From positions 1,381,456-1,445,455 of the forward strand of contig NZ_VHSF01000001.1 of the NCBI RefSeq assembly GCF_007050985.1: a DNA stretch of 64,000 nt, in the 5' to 3' direction. The stretch is from Christiangramia sabulilitoris (lineage in GTDB: Bacteria; Bacteroidota; Bacteroidia; Flavobacteriales; Flavobacteriaceae). The notes below the pieces were generated by a model. It ran no database searches and was not told the origin of the DNA. It worked only from the letters and a program-made list of their open reading frames with translations. The position numbers were made by a program, and so were the translations under genes. This document shows, in pieces, positions 53,932 through 61,000 of this stretch; positions within the stretch are counted from its first letter, which is position 1, and each line of letters opens with the position of its first letter.

Positions 53932-54130
53932 TTTTCGGTTTTAATTTGAAAAGACCCGAAAATACAACTAATTCAAATAATAGCAAAAGTGTGGATTCTG
54001 TACCTTGATGAAAAAGGTTGTAAAATGTCTCAGTATCGAAAACATTCGGCCGGTTTGGATTAGATAGGCAATTAAATATTCCTGGTTTTAGGTTTAAGAG
54101 TTATTGATCTTACCTGGTCTGAAATTGATC

Positions 54131-54160
54131 AAAATAAAAAGTCCTGCTTTTGGCAGGACC
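54131..54160 (-). terminator. Rho-independent terminator for the small lipoprotein gene
   Basis: GTCCTGC-TTTTG-GCAGGAC stem (54141-54159). Read on the minus strand it is followed by TTTTTATTTT. It is 30 nt past the stop at 54190. Confidence 0.85.
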
Positions 54161-54189
54161 TGAAAATTTGAAATCTCTGGGATTTCTTA

Positions 54190-54417
54190 TTACTTGATTT
54201 GTGCTTCCGGCGTTACCTCTGTCTCAGTTTGCAGGGAATCAACTTCTGCAGAATTAACCTCAAGGCTATCTTCAGCTTCTACATTCATTTCCTGAGTTGT
54301 AGATTCATTGATCGCAGTTTCTTTAGCTATTTCTTCAACAGCTTCAGCTTTTTCCTCGCGACAAGAAGTTACAGTAAACATTGCCAGTGCCAAAGCACCA
54401 AAAATAAGTTTTTTCAT
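54190..54417 (-). CDS. Small acidic lipoprotein, unknown
   Basis: A 75-residue lipoprotein: 'MKKLIFGALALAMFTVTSC' with lipobox V-T-S-C (Cys19). A low-complexity Glu/Ala/Val/Thr-rich mature peptide of about 56 residues follows ('EEKAEAVEEIAKETAINE'), probably unstructured. No domain is recognised. The clear signal peptide plus a dedicated terminator support expression. It may be a cell-envelope spacer or stress-type lipoprotein. Confidence 0.7.
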   Translation of the reverse strand: MKKLIFGALALAMFTVTSCREEKAEAVEEIAKETAINESTTQEMNVEAEDSLEVNSAEVDSLQTETEVTPEAQIK

Positions 54418-54620
54418 TTTTATTATTAAATTAAAAGTGAGCGAATATATACCAAAAACTAATACGGAATTTAAATTTTAAATAAATTATAACTAAAACT
54501 AATTCAGGTTTTTACGTGATTTTTAAACCTAAGGCAGACCTGATGGCAATGGTAAAAAAGCAGGAAAACACCCTGACAAATAAATTATATGAATATGATA
54601 TCTGAAATCTAAAATTTTTA

Positions 54621-54628
54621 TACTTTTG
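54621..54628 (+). promoter_or_regulatory. -7 element TACTTTTG for tRNA-Leu
   Basis: A TAnnTTTG match identical to the MarC -7 element and ending 11 bp before the tRNA 5' end, the expected spacing for transcription starting a few bases before the tRNA. The -33 element is weak. Confidence 0.5.
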
Positions 54629-54638
54629 CCCTCCACAA

Positions 54639-54720
54639 GCTCGAGTGGCGGAATTGGTAGACGCGCTGGATTCAAAATCCAGTTCTTTCGGGAGTGCGGG
54701 TTCGATTCCCGCCTCGAGTA
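54639..54720 (+). tRNA. tRNA-Leu (anticodon CAA)
   Basis: An 82-nt class II tRNA with a long variable arm. Acceptor GCTCGAG pairs with CTCGAGT (one G-T pair), anticodon stem CTGGA/TCCAG with loop TTCAAAA giving CAA, T stem GCGGG/CCCGC with loop TTCGATT, discriminator A, no encoded CCA. It decodes TTG. Confidence 0.95.
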
Positions 54721-54736
54721 CTAAGAAAATATTAAC

Positions 54737-54772
54737 AAAAACCCTGTAATTGTTTAATTACAGGGTTTTTTT
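54737..54772 (+). terminator. Rho-independent terminator after tRNA-Leu
   Basis: AAAAACCCTGTAATT / AATTACAGGGTTTTT stem with a 4-nt loop and trailing T's. Confidence 0.93.
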
Positions 54773-55064
54773 ATGGTAAAATTTTTGGGTTCGCTTTGTA
54801 AAGCCTTTATTTGCAGCCGGGTTCTGATCAACCAGGACCACTTATGACTGGTTGTTGGTCGATACTTAGATGCTTTTTGTCGAAAGCACAGATAAGTGTT
54901 AACGAAATATTTAAGATTTTCTTTTATTGCCGGCCGAATAACCTATTTATCTGTTTTTATGCGTTGCTACACCCTCTTTGAATTACAATCCATGCCGATG
55001 TGAAATGTAAAAATCGGTTCCTAAATTCAAAACACTAACCCAAACCTATTATTGAATTTCTAAT
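54773..55064 (+). other. Upstream region of the giant surface protein gene
   Basis: 292 bp without ORF or RNA gene. It contains an inverted repeat CAACCAG (54829-54835) / CTGGTTG (54848-54854) with a 12-nt spacer, which could form a leader hairpin. The promoter for the giant gene must lie here because a strong terminator precedes it, but no exact TAnnTTTG with a -33 TTG was found. Confidence 0.4.
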
Positions 55065-58000
55065 ATGAAGAAATTTTTACTCCCCGGAATATTTACTATT
55101 CTGTTTCTATTATCTTTTGTCAATCTTTCAGCCCAGACCAAGGGCCTTATTTACAAACCCGCAACTTCCAGTGGTCAGGCCGTTCTTGATCCTAACCTGG
55201 ATGGGTACACCTCAGATTCCAACCAGGGGTTCGTAGCCAATGACGAATCTGAAAGTGAAATCCCTTATACTCCGCTTCCTTCATTAGGTGCGCCTGAACC
55301 TCCTAGGGATTTGGGTCCGGGGCCGTCGTGTGGATTTACCGACCTGGTAAAGTCTAGTGATAATCATACTATCTATACCTACCTGGATGCCAATGAAAAC
55401 CTGATGTTCAGATTCAGACTTGGGGGCACAGCAGAAAATTCCAAGGCCTATTCCATTTTAATCGATACAGATGAGAAGTTTGGGGCTACCGGGCCTAATG
55501 CCGATCCAAATTATATTCCGGGCAACCCTGGATTTGAGATAGAAGTGGTTTTACGAACTAATTTTGGGGTGGGGCTGTATGACGTAGACGGAACCGTTGC
55601 GGCGACTGAAATTGGTGATGCTACCGTGGACCGGCCTTATAACGATTTTGCTCAAAAGTCCATTGCTTTTTCTGAGATCTGTAATGACGATGATTACTTC
55701 TACGATTTCTATATTCCATTTGCAGATATCACGGCTGCATTTGGGATTACAACTTCAACGCCACTGAGAATGGTGGGGAATACGGTGATCAATCCCAACG
55801 AGGCGATAGGAAACAATGGAATTTCAGATCTGGGTGGGGCAGATGATTCCACAGGAACTATAGATAATTTATGGGGAGAACTTATTGATGTATTTCCTCC
55901 AACCAGTGTTTCAGAAATTGGAACCGGGACAACTTTGGCTCCTAGAGCGAATTGCCCTGGGATAGATAGTCCAATTGATATAAATGATACGTCGATTTCT
56001 GGTACTTCAGATTATAACGGTGCTACCATTGAACTTTTTCGAAATGGAATTTCTGAGGGAACCACATCTACTCAGGCTGACGGGAGCTGGGTGATGAGTG
56101 GATTATCACCTGCGCTCGATGATGATAGTTTTAGTGCAACTGTGACCCATTTAAGTGGAGATCCTGCTTATTCAACATCATACAGAGATTGTAATGAAAC
56201 GGCAGTGGGAACCTGTACTAATCCCCCAATTATCGAAGGGTATACCTCTGGATCAAAAGGGCTTGTAGGAACAACAGATGGTCCCGCCGGGACTGTTATA
56301 AGAATTTATGAATATCCTTCCAATACTTTATGGGCTGGATCTGCAGACAATCCTTATACAACTGTAAGTGATAATGAAAGATGGGTAATCGAAGGTGGTC
56401 AGGGACAATCATTGCCTCAAGGAAATTATTATGCCACAGCACAGGCACCCGGACAATGTGAATCAGAAATTTCCATCATTGTTTGTCGTTCCAAAAATAA
56501 TGGGGGTACGGCAGTAGTGCCAACTATATCTACTTCCCCAATATATACAACCGCTACCACTATATCCGGTACTTCCGGCTCTGGGGCATATATAGAACTC
56601 TATATAGATGGAATTAGAAGTAGTTATAATACTACAGCTTCAGGAACTACCTGGACTATAACGGGGATTACAGGTCTTACCCAGGGGCAATCTTTAATCG
56701 TTTTGAGCACAGAAAGCGGGGTTACCTGTCCTTCACAGTCTGAAGTATATTATGTTGAAGGAATTTCTCAGGCACCTCAAATCACCGGGGATTATTGCGT
56801 AAGCTCCGGTTCGTCAATATCTGCCGTACAGGGAATTTCCAATGAACCTGAAAACACAGAGATTAATGTATATAGCTCAAGTGTATCATCAGATCCCAAT
56901 CCAACACTTGTAGGAACAGCTTTGGTAGATGCAACAGGAAATTGGGCTCTAAATGGATTAAATTTAAATTCCGGAACTTTTATTAGGGCAACAGCAATCG
57001 CGGCAGGTGAGTCTGAAAGTAATTATTCCAATGAGATCCAGATTCTCGATCAAACCAGTGATGCTGCTTTGGCGATTACTTCAGATCCAGTAACCGAAGG
57101 TGATGCAAGTATTTCAGGAACAGGGACGAGTGGAAACACGGTTTATCTTTATTTAGACGGAAATATCGTAGATGGATTTTCAGCAACTGTTGCCGGGGAT
57201 GGAACCTGGACTATTTCAGGACTTGATGCTGCTTCTGCCGGTTATGACGTATTATATGCCGGGGCTGAAACCGGGGTGACCAGTAAGGAAGGGTCTTTAT
57301 GTGAAAGCGTCGAGGTGACCGGCCCAATTGTACAATGTATTCCTCCAGCAGCACAGGGGTTTGCAGCCATTAGTCCGGTAGATATTTGTGATAATGAAAC
57401 TATATCCTTTGAAATAAATCCTACCGAGGAATTTATAGTGTACGAACTAATAGATCAGGCAGGTAATCCAATAGGACCGGCGAAAATAGGAAATTCCAGT
57501 GGTGCTCCGGTTACTTTGACCACTTATCCTTTAAGTGCTTCAGCTAATATAATTTCTGTGAAAGTTAAAACTCAGAAGGTCGGCATTGAATGTGATGATG
57601 AATTTGGTCCGGCTATAAATATTTCTGTTAATGCCGTACCACAAATAAGCATGTCTAATGCTGCACTTGAGGTTTGTAAAGGTGAGACTAATGTAGATCT
57701 TACTTATGTTATCGATGCTAATGGACCGGCGCTGGATTATAGTATAGATTTTGATAATGATGCAAATTTGGCCGGGCTTACAGACGTACTGAATGATACG
57801 AACGTAGCCAGTCCAGTTGCCGTAAACATTCCATCAGATATATCTGGCGGAATTTATAATGGTGTTTTTACAATTCGAAATTCTGGTTCCACGGCTTGTA
57901 CCAGTAATCAGATTTCCTTTACCATAGAGGTAATAGCTCCTGAAATCACATCAGCTTCCAGCACCGACCCATCTTCATGCGTAAGTACAAACGGAATTAT

Positions 58001-61000
58001 TACCCTGCAGGGATTACTGCCTTCAGAAAATTATTCAGCATTAACTTATACAGATAATGGCGTTACTGTAAATAATGGGGTGTTTACCACAAATGCCTCG
58101 GGTGAATACCAAATAACCGGCCTGGACGCAGGAACATATGAAGATTTTGTAGTTGAATATAATTCCTGTGCATCCCCTGCTTTTAATGGACCTGTGGTTC
58201 TTGCTGATCCGGGAGCGGCCACCATCGCTTACGCCGGTCAAACAGATCCTACTAATTGCGATACTCCGAATGGTGAAATAATACTATCGGGGGTAACTTC
58301 CGGTAATTATACCGTAAATTATATCTTCGGGGGTAGTTCCGTTAGTCAATCTATTACGGCCGATGGAGGAGGAATAACGATTGGCGGTCTTCAGCCCGGT
58401 AATTATTCTCAATTTTATATCACTGATGCCAGTGGCTGTGATTCCAATGTATTATCGGGACCCATTTCACTGGCCAACGCCGGTATTCCAACAATTACAT
58501 TAGGATCAAATCCATCAGTGCGAACCGGTACGGGAAATACAGAATTTACATATAGCGGTACTTCTAACAGTCCTGATACATATAGTATAGATTTTGATGC
58601 TGCCGCAGAAACTGAGGGATTTGATGATGTGTCTAATTCGTTATCATCTTCGCCAATTTCAGTATCGGTTCCAGCTACCGCCGGTGCAGGTGTGTACAAT
58701 GCTACTTTTACAGTGCGTAATTCTACTACCGGTTGTGTTAGTACAGGATATCCGGTGACAATAACAGTAACAGCGAATACAGCTCCAAGTCTTACCAATT
58801 TTTCCAGCAATCCTTCTGCTAGTCTGGATTACGCTGAAAACGGAACCGGAAATGTGATCGACTGGGATGCTACCGATGCCGAAAATGATGCTTTAAGCTT
58901 TACCTTAAGCGGAGCTGATTCAGTATTATTCAATTTATCTGCCGATGGAATATTAACCTTTATAACCGCGCCAGACTTTGAAGATTCTTCGAGCGATAAT
59001 ATCCATAATGTAACCATTACGGTGAGCGATGGCTTGCTTAGTGATACACAGGATTTGACAATAAATGTAACCGATGTTGTTGAAGAGGCTAATTTCACGA
59101 TCGATCCAATAGCTGACGCTACGGTAGGTGAGAATTCAGCTTACACCGGTCCGACACCTGCTTTATCCGGAGATACTCCGGTTGGAGCAGTAACCTGGAC
59201 GATAACTGGTGATGATGCTGCAGATTTTACTGTTGATTCAAATGGAGTAATTAGTATGGTAGCCAGGGATTTTGAAAATCCACAAGATGCTAATACCGAT
59301 AATATATATGAAGTAACTCTAACCGCTACCGATGCCGATGGGAATACCGATACTGAAGCCTGGACGGTAACCGTAACTGATGTTACTGAAACTTCCAATT
59401 TCACGATCGGTACCATAGCTAATGCTACGGTGGCTGAGAATTCAGCCTACACCGGTCCGACTCCTGCTTTATCAGGAGATGCTCCGGTTGGATCAGTAAC
59501 CTGGACGATAACCGGTGATGATGCTGCAGATTTCACTGTTGATTCAAATGGAGTAATTAGTATGGTAGCCAGGGATTTTGAAAATCCACAGGATGCTAAT
59601 ACCGATAATATATATGAAGTAACTCTAACCGCTACCGATGCTGATGGGAATACCGATTTAGAAGCCTGGACGGTAACCGTAACTGATGTTACTGAAACTT
59701 CCAATTTCACGATCGACCCTATAGCTGATGCAACGGTGGCAGAGAATTCGGCCTCCACCGGTCCGACTCCTGCTTTATCCGGAGATACTCCGGTTGGATC
59801 AGTAACCTGGACGATAACCGGTGATGATGCTGCAGATTTCACTGTAGATTCAGCAACCGGCGTAGTAAGTATGATAGCCAGGGATTTTGAAAATCCACAA
59901 GATGCTAATACCGATAATATATATGAAGTAACTCTTACCTCTACCGATGCCGATGGGAATACCGATACTGAAGCCTGGACGGTAACGGTAACTGATGTTA
60001 CTGAAACTTCCAATTTTACGATCGATGCAATAGCTGATGCCACGCTAGCTGAGAATTCAGCTTACACCGGTCTAACACCTACGTTATCAGGAGATACTCC
60101 GGTAGGAGCAGTAACCTGGACGATAACCGGGGCTGATGCTGCAGATTTTACTGTTGATTCAAATGGAGTAGTAAGTATGGTAGCCAGGGATTTTGAAAAT
60201 CCACAGGATGCCAATACCAATAATATATATGAATTAACTCTTAATGCTACCGATGCTGATGGGAACACTGCTTCAGAAGCCTGGACATTAACCGTAACCG
60301 ATGTAACTGAAACTTCTAATTTCACGATCGATCCTATAGCTGATGCTACGGTAGCTGAGAATTCAGCTTACACCGGTCCGACTCCTGCTTTATCAGGAGA
60401 TACTCCGGTTGGATCAGTAACCTGGACGATAACTGGTGATGATGCTGCAGATTTCACTGTAGATTTGGCAACCGGCGTAGTAAGTATGGTAGCCAGGGAT
60501 TTTGAAAATCCACAAGATGCTAATACCGATAATATATATGAAGTAACTCTAAACGCTACCGATGCCGATGGGAACACTGCTTCAGAAGCCTGGACGGTAA
60601 CCGTAACCGATGTAACTGAAACTTCTAATTTCACGGTCGATGCCATAGCTGATGCTACGGTAGTTGAGAATTCAGCTTACACCGGTCCGACACCTGCTTT
60701 ATCAGGAGATACTCCAGTTGGAGCAGTAACCTGGACGATAACAGGTGCCGATGCTGCAGATTTTACTGTTGATTCAGCAACCGGCGTAGTAAGTATGGTA
60801 GTAAGGGATTTTGAATCTCCTGCAGATGCCAATACTAATAATATATATGAAGTAACTCTAAACGCTACCGATGCTGATGGGAATACTGATACTGAAGCCT
60901 GGACGGTAACGGTAACCGATGTTACTGAAACTTCTAATTTCACGATCGATGCCATAGCTGATGCTACGGTAGCTGAGAATTCAGCTTACACCGGTCCGAC

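Noticed and set aside
54199..54429. 76-codon plus-strand ORF opposite the small lipoprotein
   Set aside because: The minus-strand gene has a clear lipobox and its own terminator, while the plus-strand ORF is its mirror.
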